A DNA stretch of 64,000 nt from Cordyceps javanica (GCA_036850795.1 JAAECO010000003.1:3720001-3784000); one strand, 5' to 3'. Positions 44,470 to 57,823 are shown, numbered from the stretch's first letter. The notes: generated by a model from the letters alone, not told the origin. Numbers and translations: made by a program.

Positions 44470-47006
44470 TTAGTGGACGCTGGTCGCTGCCGGTGGTGCA
44501 TGAGGGAGGCTCGTCTGGCTGCTGCGTGCCGAGTTTTCGGAGTCGATTTCACCACTGCCCGCGCTAGCACTCGCACTACCAGTCAGACTTCGCACATTTC
44601 TAGTCTTTGGTGGATGGAGGGCGCTCACCCCAATATGCTGTTCAACTTGCTGAGGTGCAACTGCATTGCCTTGGCCGGGCGGATAGCGAGGAATCGGCTG
44701 CCGAACGCCGTCGGGCGGAGAAGGGCGGCCGTTCATGGGAGGGCCGTATCCGTTGGGTGGTGAAGGTCTGCCGCTACCGCCGCGTATCGAGGGGCTGTAG
44801 GGATTTCCCGGAGATTGGCTCGCGCGACGTCCGTAGTTCATGCCCGGAGGGCCACCGGGAGCCTGGCCGTATTGCAGCTCATCAAGTCTCGAGGCCGTCA
44901 GGGAGTTGGCTCGGGAGCCGCTGTTCATGGCGCCTCGGTCGACAGTACCATAGCGATTCGACGAGCAGCTCATAAGTGGATCATCAAGGATATTGTCTGT
45001 CATCATAGGTATCGCTGCAATCTGGCTCGAACGGTTTCGGCCAAAACTAGGTCGGAACCGGCTGCCGCGGGAAGGCGGGGGTGCATCAAACTCAGGGTTG
45101 CGGCGGATTTGGGATGGAGGAGGACCGGGAGCTTTACGATTTTTCCGCGACGTTACGCTCATCATGTCGAAATTGTCGGCATCGATAGCAGGCATGCCAG
45201 GACCCACGGGGTGGTCGAAATAGTCGTCATCGTCGTCGTCATCAAACATCTGAGTGCTGTGGCGCATGGGATGGGGGCCACGGCGCGGGCCCGGAGGGCC
45301 CGGAGGGCCCGGAGGATGACCACGTCGCATACGCATCTCATGCTCCTTCATAGCCATTTCTCTCTGCCTGACCTGCAGCTCTCTCTCACGTAGAGCAATG
45401 TCACCATTTTCAGCGCCATAGTTTTGCTCATGGCCTTCGGGAATGTCGTCATAGAGGACAAGATGAGAGAACTCTTCCAAGTCATTGCCATCCATGGATC
45501 CGCGTCGAGAGGGGAGCCCGGGGCCCCCGTTCATGTGCTGCGGCGGGCGATTCATGCCGTTTGGGCCGCCATTCATAGGAGGAGGTCCACGCCGCATGGG
45601 GCCGGGCGGACCAAAGTTGGAGGAGTTGCGGGGACGGACCTGGCGCGGTCCCATGCCGTTTCCATTGGGCATGCCGCCCATCATGGGGCGATGGCCATTC
45701 TGGGATGGCATGCGTGGAGGTTGGCCAACGGTGGGGGAGCTTGGAGGCATAGCGCCTTGAACGTCCCCATTCTTGGGGCGGTTTCTATTAACCACATTCA
45801 AGTTGTGCATGATGGCATAGAGCGTCTCAATTCTGGGAACGGGGACCTTGGCTTCATGAGCCAGCTTTATGGGCGACCCCAAATAGGTCTCGATCTCCAT
45901 GGGGCGTCGAGCGACATAGTCTTGCCACATGATGCTGTCCGGGAGGTTTGCCTTTGTCATGTCGTCCATTATCCTCTGTTTGAAGTCAAGATCGAATTTG
46001 CAGCCGTTGGTCTCGGCAAGCACCAGTAGCTCATCAATGATGCCGGTAATCATGTCCTTGACGCCGACCTTGTCCAAGAGTAGAGCGTGGTTGGGCGTTT
46101 CGAACAGTACGCTGACAGGGTGGAAGGCAATTGGGCTAGGAGATGGCAACATTAGCGGACATGGCAAAGATGCGGAAGCGTCAAGAGTCAAGGACAAAAA
46201 GAATACGTACCCGATAACGCGTTGATATTGCTGCTGACGAATGTTGGGCGACACCTTGCAGTCAACCTGGCCGGTGCTGAGAGTCATGGCGAGAGCCTGC
46301 GCCATGTCCTCTTGAATGGCCTGGGGGATATTGCTCTGCTTGTTGGCTGGGCCAACCCAGATATCAGTCGAACCTTTGTGCTCAAATTCACTTGGGCCAA
46401 GCTGAGTAAGCTCAGCACCAGATACTAATGAGAGAACGACATTTGTAGGATAACGCTCTTCGATGGCAGCTTCGACGCCGAGTGTGTGTGTTGTGTTGAC
46501 AAGAATGCAGGTGTGTTGGGGAGTGACGACGGAATCAATGACAGCGGCCAAGTCATAGACATCGGGGAGAGCCTTGACGCACAAGACGACATAGTCGAAA
46601 GGGCCATCGCGAACAGTAGAAGCGTCTTCGGGGTTTCGAACAACTGGAGAAATAGCATGTTAGGTTTCGAATCGAGAAAACAAAAGGGGTCGTCATCTCA
46701 GGCTCCAGAGATCGATGAGATACGCACCATGTCGCGGTTTGAAGCGTTCGTTGCCGAAAATGGGCGACCTGCGAATTGTCAGCAATGCGATCACTGTTGA
46801 ATGGAAAAATAGTGTCGGCCGGATGTGCCGGGCACCATGACAGTAACCTACTTGAAAGAGATGCCATATTGAGAAACATGCTCGTATCCCGATTTCCAGA
46901 CTAGCGTGACATCGCAAGCGTTTGTCGCTTGGAGTCGCCAAGAAAGAAAGGCAGAGACTGGATTTCCGCCGACTGAACATACTTGCATTAGCTCATTGTT
47001 GCTCAT
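44470..47006 (-). CDS. Ketopantoate-reductase-family (ApbA/PanE) protein, mug72-like, with long disordered tail
   Basis: Four exons, 47006-46852, 46768-46728, 46643-46211 and 46135-44470, give 764 residues. The N-terminal 330 residues match the ApbA/PanE reductase family: a Rossmann-like start CSVGGNPVSAFLSWRLQAT, DVTLVWKSGYEHV, FDYVVLCVKALPDV, and a C-terminal helical domain with IMWQDYVARRPMEIETYLGSPI. The family resembles 2-dehydropantoate 2-reductase and fission yeast Mug72. However, the nucleotide-binding Gly-x-Gly-x-x-Gly is degenerate (GGNPVS), so NADPH binding is doubtful. The remaining 430 residues are low-complexity: Pro/Met/Gly/Asn-rich, an acidic run DDDDDDDYFD, and a charged coiled coil (RERELQVRQREMAMKEHEMRMRR). 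The 75-nt intron 3 is stop-free and in frame. This is probably a scaffold or regulatory protein rather than a vitamin B5 enzyme, but that is inference. Confidence 0.88.
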
Positions 47007-48861
47007 GATGGGCAGAAGCGCGCCGTGGCGTGGCGGGGAGCAATCGCCTGGCGCAGGTGATGCGAAGGGAATAAAGTGAAAGTCTCAAAGACCGACTCGC
47101 GAGGTTTGTCGGATTGGGTGCAGAGAAGGAAAGGAAGTGAGAGTGAAAAAGGAGATTAAAAGTCTGGAGAGTAGAACGACTGGTATGGAAATGGTAGGCG
47201 AGAGACAAAGTGGGCTGGAGAGAAAGTAAAAGGTTGCCGCCCCCAAGACAAAGAAGAGAGTGTGGTGACGGTGTGAAGTTGGGGCTGTTTAGTATTCGCC
47301 AGCAAAGCAACCGGGGTAAGAGTTGCACGACAGCGAGAACAATGCAATGCAGCAAAGATGGGAATTTGGGGACTGAATGTAGGTTTTTTTACTTGGGAGG
47401 GGGGTGGGAGAGGGGTGGGAGAGTTGGGCTTGGGCTGATGGATGGACGAACCTGAAAGAATCTTGAGACGGGGTGTCATAGGTGCCATGGTTTAGTAGGT
47501 ATGGCCCGATGCGGCCTAGCAGACTAGAGTTGGCGGCCAAGCGTTCAAAGGTCCGAGTTTAGTTTCTTAGCTCTCGCAGGGCAGAGCTAATAAAGCAGCC
47601 GTCCAACAAGGGAGCAACTGCGTATTCGGCGGCACAGAGTCGACCGCGGGGAAGAGGTTCTCCGGACCAAGGCGACAGATCCTATAGGAGGATAGCTGGA
47701 GGTGTCAACTAGCAAGCAATGAGGCAATCTCGGTAACCGGTCGAAGGGGGGGTGTATGATTCGGCGGCGATGGGATCTGAATGCGAGGTGCCAGGGGCGG
47801 CTGAAAGTGAGCGAGCCTGCTGAGCTGGTCTGGTAGACTGGGAGGGTCGGCAAGCGATGGAGCAGTAATGGCAGGGGGGTGTGAACTGCGACGGTCACAG
47901 GCTGAGCGTGGTTGCTAAGTACTGATAGGTTGGTAGCGTCGACGGAATGTGGTGGTGGGATATCGTCAAGGTGTGTGACGGTTGCAAGGTGGGCCGAGCG
48001 CTGAGAGCCAAGAGACGCGTGGGGAGGAGATTGGAGATGCAGGGCGGCCGAGCAGGATAGATGAACCCGGAGCAGAGTAGAGATTAGCAGCGACAAGAAG
48101 GCAGTGGTGGTAGAAGAAGCAGGCTCGAGGGGGAATACGGCAGCAACTTGGCAATGCTTGGTGCAACGGAGCAACGTCGAACAGTGTGTTTTCCGGGACG
48201 GTAATAGGGATTTTCAAACGAGTGACGGGAAGAGGGCTGGTATGAGAGACGTGGGACGAGCGAGAGTACCTGGTCGCCGACGTGGTTGGCCAGAGCGGGT
48301 GGGCAAAAACTGTGACGGCGTCAGAAACCAAAGGGTGCTAGGTTGTTAGGTTGTGGTCGTAGTACAAGGAAAGGTGGGAAAGAGGGAGGCGCTGGAACAC
48401 AGTGACGGGGCCAGGGCGACGAGCCAGAGTGAGAGCGTCGCGAAGAGAGAGAGGCAAAGAGGGTGAGAAAGAGAGGGCAGGTGGGGGCAGCCAGGAAAGG
48501 CCAGGCAGGGCAGGGCAGGGCAGTTTGAGTTTTTCTTGCTGAGATGCAATATGAGAAGATGCAGTACTTTGGTAATGAGAGAAAGCGTGGCCGGCACGGC
48601 GGAGCGACAGAGCCACAGACCAGGATGTTCAACGAGGGCCAGCGATGGTGGGACGATGCGAGTGGGCGGACGGGGGGGAAATGAAGAGGAGGGGAGGGGG
48701 AACAGGGGTCAAGGAGGATTTGCGGGAAAAATGTCTTTGAGGGGTGCCAGAATCTGTCTGGGTCATGGACATGGGCGAGGAGAGAGTCGTGGGCCGTTGG
48801 TTGGTAATCCTTGCCTGCTGTACTGGGTACTGAGTAGAGCTGCAGCGCTGCAGTGCAAGGT

Positions 48862-48920
48862 CAGCCAGCCAGCCAGCCAGCCAGCAAGCCAGCGTAACGC
48901 AACGCAACGCAACGCAACGC
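48862..48920. repeat. Two adjacent tandem repeats: CAGC x6 and AACGC x5
   Basis: A tetranucleotide run of CAGC (about 48862-48885) is followed within 10 bases by a five-base unit AACGC repeated about five times (48896-48920). Confidence 0.85.
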
Positions 48921-49150
48921 AGCAGGTCCTTGGGGGAGGGGGTGAATTTTCCTTGCTTTTTCCTGTCGCTCAGCGCGGGCAACTGGACTATTTGGAAGGG
49001 GGGAGGGAGAAGGGGGGGGTATGATTCCTCCGATGGATGGGCAAGTTGGTATATCAAAGTAAATAGGGCAAGCAGGGAGACGGAGAGGGAGTCCAGTAAA
49101 GGTCAGCGCAACGCGTGCTGCAGAAGCAGGCAGGTAGGCAAGCAGGCAAG

Positions 49151-49186
49151 CAGTTGCAGCTGCAGTTGCAGCTGCAGTTGCTGCTG
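49151..49186. repeat. GTTGCAGCTGCA 12-bp tandem repeat
   Basis: About two and a half to three copies of a 12-bp unit that contains the palindrome GCAGCTGC, so the block can also form hairpins. Confidence 0.75.
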
Positions 49187-52100
49187 GTGCGATTACTGCC
49201 GCTGCAACTGCCATGTCGACAGGTGGCTGGGACTCTGCTTGTACCTCGACAGGATCCATCCGTGTTTGTACTAGTGGCAAGGAAATTTGCCAAAACAGCC
49301 TCAACACGTTTTTTTTTTTCGCAGGATCTGACCAGGCGCCCAAAAAAACAGTACTTGGTACCTGGTACCTTGCCAAGGCATCTTAGCAACTTAGGTACCG
49401 GTTGCAAATCGCTAGAAAGGGGCGCAGGCTGCGGGTGCGGGTGGCACAGTGGCACTGCAACTGTCATGTCCCACTGTTAAGCCCTGTTGCGCTGAAAATA
49501 GGCCTTGCCTGTCCTGTCTGGGCAACTGGGTTGCGGAAACCGCGGCTTGGAGGGGGTGTGCCAGTTTCTTGTACTGGGTACTCAGTAGCTTGCTGCCAGT
49601 AGCTACCCAATGCCAGGCAAGGTATGTATGTGCCTTGGTGGTGTCTCTAGAAGGATGCAAGGATAGATGCCTTACGGTACCAGTAATGGTAACCCGAGGT
49701 GCATTGCAATGACCAAATAAAGAACAACGGTGTAGAGTAGAGCGGGCAACGGGCGAGACAAAAGACGGTTCAATCCGTCGCTCATCAAGTAGTCCATCTC
49801 AACCGAGCAACTGCTTGCGACAACAAACCGAGGCTGCGTTCAACAACCTCGACGCGTACTGCGCAGGATCGACTTGGAGGAATGGCAAACCCCCCGTCTG
49901 ACAGACCCAGTCTGACATACTGTAATCGAAACGGGAATAGAAGAGAGAGAGCCGCCCCCCTCGCCCAATGAAGACTTTCACCAGAGTGGGCGAGTTTGAC
50001 GACTCAGTCACAGCCCTCTTTTCAATAACGGATTGACCGGAAGCTCAAGAGCAAATCCTCATCAGGAGTAGCGCCGATTGAGGATCCGCCTATCCAGAAA
50101 AGAAAAGAACAAAAAACCCCCCATCTTTTTTTGTGAAAAAAAAATCAGGCCCTTGCTTGTCTCTTTGCTAGCTCCTCAGGACACTTGTCATTGGAGTGCT
50201 CTCTCTGCTTCACCAACACTCCTCGGTATATGGCGCGGGATGGTAGCGCTATGCGATATGCTGGAATGCTCTCTCACTTGAGTTTGCATGCTTCTCGTTA
50301 TCCTGTGTCCTTGCTTTTTCTCTTATTTCGCTCGTTCGTCCCTTATTTTTTTTGTGCTTTATGCTTTGGTGTGGTGGTGTGTGGGTTCGGGAGCGGACAG
50401 TGGGTAAGAAACAAGTTAGCACTCACCCGTAGCGCGCTGTAGGTTAAACTCTGTAGGCAGATGCTAAATCAGGCACGCAAATTCCCCGGTGCTGCAAAAG
50501 CCCCAACTACTTGGGTAGCTGTGTCGAATTTTTTTTTTGAGATTTTTTTTTCCGAAAATTTGGTCCGGATGGCTTGATCGGGTCAGTGGCGGACGAGCTG
50601 AATTATGGTTCGACGGTCGGCGCTGCAGGTCGGTCGGGTTGCCAGAATATTCGGGCGTAGTACGGGAATCGAGAGATGTAGATAGGCTATCGTTGGAAAT
50701 GGCGACCGGAAATTCCAGCTCTGGTGAACTACCAAGCGGAAGCAGAGAAACCGGGCAAAGGAAATGTCCGTATCCTGTCTGTTTCCTTGGCTCTTGAGAT
50801 CGAGCAGTTCGACGAGGACAAGCCTTCGAGTGGGCTGTGATTGCGGGTCCAACCTGGGGTACTGTGCTGTCGAATAATGTGATTGCCAATGTCGGAGTAA
50901 TAATAAGGCTATGCGCCCGAGTGCGGCTCGGTTTCGAGTAGGAGCAACTTTGATCGCTCAAGTTACGTAGTGTCGTTTGGTCGCAAGGGAAAAAACAGCT
51001 CAAATATCAGACGATGATAATGATGATGATGATGCGTGTGGTTGCACGTGTCGTGTGTTTGGTCGGGTTCGATCACTCGTCAAGGTCCTGGCCGTTTCTT
51101 GACTGTCCGATTCACCTGGACTTTACTGACGATGCAGCTGGATGAATCGTCAGTTCGACATGGGATGACTGATGTTTCCGCAAAGCTGATGGGAGTTGCG
51201 ACAATCTTCAGGGTTTCTTCGAGGGATGACAAACGCATCCAGAGGATGTGTCAGGGGGAAACTGAGGAGAGGGTCGTCGGGAAGCGAAAGAAACGGGCAA
51301 AGAAAATTGAACCCAATCAATGAATCAAGAAGCCGAAAGAAGCAGAAGAAAGACAGAAAAAGAAAAGAAAGAAAAAAAAGAGAGAGCAAGAAAACAAAAA
51401 AAAGAGAGACACAAGGCAAGTATGGGGCAAAGCGTAGAGGGTTTAAAAAAAAAGACCGGCCAAGCCACAAGTGAAAAATAGCGACAAAGACTACAAGCCC
51501 GGGCCAGAATACGAGGTTTTCCTACGTCAGGCTCCTGCACGTAAACCCGAAGGGGCTTTAAAAAGTGACAAAGAGCTAGAATATCATCATGCTTGCCGGG
51601 TCCGGCACCCTGCTTGGCCCACGGCAAGGGATATCGGGTTGGTAGATATTGACGAGCACCCACTAAAGCTGGGGAAGAGGGCATTTACTGGTACAAGAAC
51701 CCTGAGTTTGAGTTGGAGCCAAAACCATGCACTAGCCAGCAACCCTTTTTGCCTACTAAGTTACTGCTTCTGCCTACCGCTCGCTCAAGTTGGATATGAG
51801 AAGAATGAAAAAAAAAACCACTGTCCTTCTCCGCTTGGACAAATCATGGCACCATGGCGTGACTTTGCGTCCGAATCAACCATGCATGGCTGCCCAGGCA
51901 GGCAGCAGGCATGCGCTCTACGATTCCTTTTTTTCAACTTCCAAGGGTCTGTTGATAGAGGCCTGCCAAGCGTCCCCATTGTGCCGTTCTCCCTCCAATG
52001 TCGCATGTTCCGCCCCGGTTCCCCCCTCAGACAAATCGGACAGGGGGGAATCTAGACCTTTGCTTTTTTTAAACTCAACGTTATCTCGTCGATGTAGAAC

Positions 52101-52714
52101 GATATCGGAAAGGGCGAACCAGACGGGAGACGTAGGACAGGCAGCCCGGTGGCACGCGACCAAAAGAGAGACCAAGATGAACGGTGTTGGGATATGGGGC
52201 AAGTGGCGAAACGACGACCCAGTTACCACACGCAACAACAACAACATGGACATGGACAGGTTATTCAAACACCGGATATAGAGTTTCGTTGTTGCTTCAT
52301 CACAACAATGAGCAACTCTCGGCTAGATCGTCGCGATGCTGCGGGAGCGGAACGGGAGTGGCTTTTCCTAGCCAACAAGACAGACAAAACAAAAACAGAC
52401 ACATGGAGTGCGTATCGAAATCACCAGAACGAATGGTCCCGTCCGGCTCTCGCTCCGAAAGGAGCTGGGTCCGACCTTCTTTTCTTCTTTTTTCTTTTTT
52501 ATTTCTCTTCCGCTGCAAGTCTTGTCGATCGCACATGTTGCGTAGACAGAACAAGATCTTGTCTCTCGTCGCCAAGCCAAAAGACCACAAGTCGTCAGTC
52601 CAATTCGCCTCGGATAGAAACCGGGGTTGGTGCGGGCTAACTTGTATTAGTAAAAGGAACATCTGCCAATGGCCGGAAAAGGCATGGCCAGCAGTTTTTC
52701 TGGCCATGTGTCCC

Positions 52715-52845
52715 TTGCCAAGCAGGGCAAGGCAAGCAGGCAAGGCAAGCAGGCAGGCAAGGGAAGCTAGGCCAAGGCAAGCAGCCAAAGCCAAAGCAAG
52801 CAAGCAAGATGGCAAAGCAAGCAAGGCAAGCAAGCAAGCTTGTTG
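52715..52845. repeat. Imperfect GCAAG/GCAGG tandem repeat block
   Basis: About 130 bases made of mixed AAGC, AGGC and CAAG units (for example AGGCAAGCAGGCAAGGCAAGC), with no fixed period. It gives Gln/Lys/Ala-rich false reading frames on the plus strand and Leu/Ala/Cys-rich ones on the minus strand. Confidence 0.8.
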
Positions 52846-54833
52846 CCGTGGGCCAAATGGGGTGCCAGGGCGCCGCCGCCGAAGCGGCATGAGCGGATAA
52901 TGAATGCCATCTTCGTGGGGCAGGCGACGCAATTACCCACTCAAACACGACGGAGGGGTGTCATCGATTGCAGCCTCGCGTTGAATATCACATGGGGCTT
53001 TGGCCACTGTGTGTGTTTTATTTCATCTCATCTTGTTTATTTTCCCTTGAAGCGACTGCTTCACATCGGTTGGCCCCCGGTGCTCAATCCAGTGGCCTGC
53101 TGAGGAACTACACTGTCATGCCAACGATGCAACCTATCAAGTCGGCGGCTGCGACTGGTTGCCCAGGCTGCCCAAAACAAATTCGTCAGCAGCAGAATTG
53201 CATAACTTGCCGTCTTCGCCACTTATCAGTCATGTAAGAATACATATGCAGGCACACGCTAGAGCTTACAGGCCGCAGCTGCTGCTCGCGGGAGCTTGCG
53301 GAGAGTCTCCCCCCACGAATGCTGTTTACCAGTACATTGACAAGAGACCACAGTATTCCGCGGCCTCGGCCACGAGTAAACCTTTTTTTTTTTTCGTGTC
53401 GTGCCACGGACAGCAACCAACACAGAAATTTTTGCACGCAGTGTTTTCATGTCGATGTCAACAACACCCACAGGTTTCATCAGCAGAAACGAGGCTTGTA
53501 CTGGTAAGTAGCACAAGTACTGATAGCACTACTGTGGCAGTGATGGACGGCATCTGGTATGGAACCGCCCCGCATATGTGCGTGTGTGGGCGCAAGGTCC
53601 CGACGCGTGCAGCTCAAGACAGACCTTTGGTAGCAATTCTCATAATTTCGGAGAGCTTGGCCAAGATAGAACCCAGTCCCCATTTGCCGTGCCGTGTCGT
53701 AAGTGGTAGGCAGCTCCGCGATACGAGAGCGTGCAGGCTCAGAGGCGGCAAGATTTGCTTGCATTTCACCAATCACCAAGGAGGCGTTTTTTTCTTCATT
53801 TTTTTTTTAATATTTGCAGCGCCTGCTCATTCTGCAAAAGATGACCGGGAAGGGAAAAGAGTACCTGAGCCTTTTACCAACTAGTCAATAGTTGAGTTAC
53901 TTGATAGTTGGTCCATTCCGGCCCCCTGCGCCTTCGCGGGCGCCACTACGGGCACAATAGTCCGGCTCTCTCACCCTGGCGCAAAAGAGTTCGCGGCGGC
54001 CTGGTCCGAAGTCTTAGCCAGTGGGGATCTTTTTTTGATGTACAGGGGAGGGGACGGGGGGGGATAACTAGCAGGAAGAAACAGGGGCGAAAAGTACGTG
54101 TACGGTTGTGCTTTATTCATTTATTTATTTTAGCCTGAAGATACGTCTTGTTCCTGCTTGCTTGCTTGATGGATTGATAGTGAGATCAGCAGAGACATTT
54201 CTTTTACCCTCGAAAGCTTCAAATTGCAACATGAGACTTGGGAGAGAGTCGATGCCCACCCAGCCACCCTACCGCCCACTCTCTCCCTGTAGGGTTGATA
54301 TACACTGCCTTGTACATAGTAGATGAAAAAGAGGGCGGAGCGGAGGCTGTGCCCGTATCAGCAGTTACTACTGGTAGTTGCCAACTTGCCTGTAGGACGT
54401 GAATGGGTCTATTGAGTGAGTAGGGCTAGCCTGGCGAGGTTGCCGGCAAATGCCCTCCCTCCCCTTGCCCCTGCTTGGATGTGTTGCTATTTCCGGCCAA
54501 AGTAATGCTGGGCTTCCGTGCCAAGTACTCAGTACTCACTACCTGGCAGCCTGGTTGTCTCTGCTGCCCGTTAGCACGGCAACGTGTCGCCGATGTGGCC
54601 ATCCGTCAGTGCCGAGATGTTGACTATAGATTGTGCCAGCCTTCATGCTTTGTATTGCCAATATGACACCACAATTATTATTGTTTTTTTCGTGTGGCTG
54701 ATGAACTGCACAGGCAGTCATTACTGCTTGCCGCAAGCAACAGCATGTGGACACGGGTGACTCGTTTTGCGATTGCGTTGATCATCTTTCCACCTGATTG
54801 ATTATTATACAACAACTCTACGCTCTTTTTTGC

Positions 54834-54855
54834 GTGTGTGTGTGTGTGTGTGTGT
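54834..54855. repeat. GT dinucleotide microsatellite
   Basis: About eleven GT units in a row. Confidence 0.9.
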
Positions 54856-56301
54856 TTTGCTACAATGGACATGTTCTTCATCCCAAAGTTTGTAGTGGAC
54901 ACATACTAGAGTACATTTATTATTGCTCGCAATCAGTTCTATAGGCTTGCGATGCGGTCCAACCCGACCCCAGGGGTTCCTGTACAATTCCAGTGCATGA
55001 CGCACATCGGGGCTGGCATGTGCCTACCAGAAAACGAGAAAGAGATCCCAGCAAGGACGGCGACGGGTTGGATGTGGACAAGACAGTCAATCTTGGCTCG
55101 ATTCAAAGGTGCAACCTCGCAGCAGTCGTGTTTTGCTAGTGGCCGTTGCAGACCAGTTGACCAGATAGACAGACGTCCGCGTACAGAGTATGCTGTCGGC
55201 GATTTAGTAGTCCAAGTCGACTGGGAAAGGCTGATTGTCTTTTGGGCTGAAAACTGAGTACGGATACGTTACCAGCTGCCCAGGCTGCCTGGTCACCAGA
55301 CTGGCAGGCCATCTCGTCATTCGAAATTACTTAGCCTGCATGTCTACAAAGTAGATTCGGCATGGACGCCTGTCTCATCCAATCTCAGCCGTTGACACAT
55401 TTATTTTCTTCGTTAATTTCCGATGCTGCACTGGAGACGTACATCTGTCACAGAACAGTTATCCGTCCATGTCCCCGGGCAATGTCGGCGCTTAATTTAG
55501 CCCTCTGCGCCAAGTGCTCGCATTGATATCAAGGTTGGGGAGAAATTGGTTCTGAGTGGCTACAGGCTGCTTGCTCCTTCATCTTACTCAGGCACAGAAG
55601 CGGCAGAAAGCACGCCATCAGAATTGAGTACCTTGCATCAACCAAAAAAAAAAAAAAAAGCCCACTCACTCCTCACACGCCACCAAATCCTGCCTCCAAC
55701 AAAACGACCCGACCCCTGTACCCGCCCGTTACAAGTACAGAAGTTTAATAGGTACTTATCGTGCAAAGGCCGGAGACCAAGGCCATCCAAAATTCCAACG
55801 GAGCGACGAGCGGGGAGATGGAAAGCTCCGATGTGATGATGAGCCAGCCTTGTTCACTCTACATGTATGCTGTGCCCGTGACAGTCATCGATGAACAACG
55901 GACCTGAAAATACAGGCCGAGCATGTCGATTACGCTGGAGAACTGGGTTTAATGGGACATCCATCGCAGAGATGGAGGGCAAGGGAAAGAAAAGAAAGAA
56001 AAGAAAAGAACAGAACAACCCCCCCTCCTGATACCAATTCCGCACAGAGCAACGGATTTACAAGCAGCCCCAGCGCACTACGCACACCCCATGCGGCGAA
56101 AACTCAATTTTTCCTTGGTCGCTCCGTGGGTGAGGAGGGAAATGCCAGTACCTTTCTCAGCCTCCATGTCTTTATTTTTTTCTGATTATTGCGGACCTGA
56201 CAGGTACTTTTTACTAGGCAATGCGGCCTGGTAATCTCGTCATGTACATTACACCCGTAAGACGACCGGACGGCACGGAAAGAGAAGGAGAAAAAAATAG
56301 G

Positions 56302-56333
56302 GGGAGGAGGAGGAGGAGGAGGAGGAGGAGGAG
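56302..56333. repeat. GGA trinucleotide microsatellite
   Basis: About ten GGA/GAG units in a row in the gene-poor interval. Confidence 0.9.
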
Positions 56334-57823
56334 TGGAAAGCAGGAGCTTCATTCACTGGTTCGTCCGTCTTTCTACTTATAGCAATCGCGGAAAGAAAGG
56401 AAGGGCCTTGCTTGCGGCACGGACGGTCGCGTCCGCGCCTTGGAGGAGGACGGCGACTTTGAGGGTCCAGTTCAAGAATATACACAGCCCAATGAAGACT
56501 AAACAAAGAAAACGCGCTAACAAAAGGGCGTTTTGGGCCATTCAGACAAGTCAGCCACCATTGATTAATATGTGGTTAGCAAATGGCACCATGGATTGAT
56601 CATGGCCTCTCCCCCCCACCGCAAAAGCCTGTTCCTCACCAGCACAAGCCGCGGCATTCTCGTCTGCCTAGTCAGTAATCATGCCTTACTTTCTACCTGT
56701 CAAAAGGGGAAATACGCGGATAGTAAATTTGCCATTCTCTCCGTCTGTTTAAAGCCTAGATGCGAATACCCACTCCTCCTTGCCCTGGTTGGGCTTTTTC
56801 TCATAGATGACCAGGGGTCAAAGTGGCATGACATCATGCTCTTTTTTCTTTTTTTTTCCTTTTTCTCTTTCGAGAGATTAAGAATCCCCCGTCTCCGGCT
56901 ACTTTTCGGATTTTCATTGTACGGTACAGCCCCGCGTCTTTCCCATGTGTAGTGGATAGATGGACAAGTTAGAGCCCGTGGCGACAAGGGCAAAGTTTTG
57001 GAACGAACGAGGCGCTTTCTTGTCCATAAAAAATTAATTGAAAAAATGTTGCACACCCCCCACCTCTTGCCATTGCTCATTGCTTTATCGGTAGCTGCGG
57101 CCTGCGCATCTCGATGCATCTCTCGGAGGCAGCCAAGTCCGGACGGGGCTCCTTGTTGATGTTCGCCTGGTCTTTTTCTTTTTCCCTTGTTCGTCTCACT
57201 TTCTTCACGTTTTTTGCTAACGGGCAGAAAATAAGGGGTAGAGAGGTCTCGAGGAGGGGTCAACCCCTTTGTCTTGCCGTCTCCTCTCTTTTCTTTCCCT
57301 TTTTCTCTGTGCGTGTAAATGCTCAAAGATGCGATTGGCGAGACTAGAGCACTTGGCCAATCACCTACCCTACAGGATAGACTAGACAAGCAAAAGTTGG
57401 ACAGTACGTTGTGGCGCTTAATTATATCGTGGAACCTAGTATTGTTGTTTGCTTCTGGCTTTGATAGCTGAAGACGGATACTAATTCCGTGGTAACGCTA
57501 TCAGTAGACATGATTATGCCGTCAATCCGCAATCTCAATGCATCTCATAGTCTCATGTCAACGCGGGAACGAGGGCAACCACACATGGTTCAGCCTCCTT
57601 ATGCAAATGACCCAATCCGAAACAAAGTTGTCATCGATGGAAAACTGTTTCCTGCAACGGGCGGATGAATATCGAGGGAATGATGACTGCCATGTGACAG
57701 CGGAATAGGCTCACTCGACATCATCATAGCCGACCCAACCCGTGGAGTATTCATCCAATCGACCCAGGCTCCCTCCCCGCAGACAATCATACACCCGTCT
57801 CCAAAGGCACGGAGAGCTTTCCT

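Larger units (their letters stand above)
47007..57823. other. 10.8-kb gene-poor interval
   Basis: I find no gene with recognisable domains on either strand. The part next to the mug72-like gene (47.0-48.8 kb) is purine-rich on the plus strand and reads as a pyrimidine-rich promoter or leader. The rest is a patchwork of simple repeats (listed separately), A/T homopolymers (49310, 50528, 53383, 55645), G/C homopolymers, and TACTGGTAC-like short palindromic fragments (for example near 49360, 49670, 54365). Base composition does not look AT-rich as in RIP-mutated or centromeric DNA. The open frames here, up to 241 codons, have poor composition and no motif. A long noncoding transcript or extended promoter is possible. 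Confidence 0.5.

Noticed and set aside
49700..49800. GACGGTTCAATCCGTC resembling a tRNA T-arm
   Set aside because: A standard 5-bp stem with a 7-base loop does not form (one mismatch at the second pair), and no D-arm, anticodon arm or acceptor stem can be built around it.
48862..52845. Regular repeats considered as a CRISPR array or telomeric repeats
   Set aside because: Units are 4-12 bp with no spacers and do not match TTAGGG; they are simple microsatellites in a eukaryotic genome.
53159..53884. 241-codon plus-strand frame in the gene-poor interval
   Set aside because: Contains homopolymeric Phe runs from T tracts, has no domain, and crosses obvious simple-repeat sequence.
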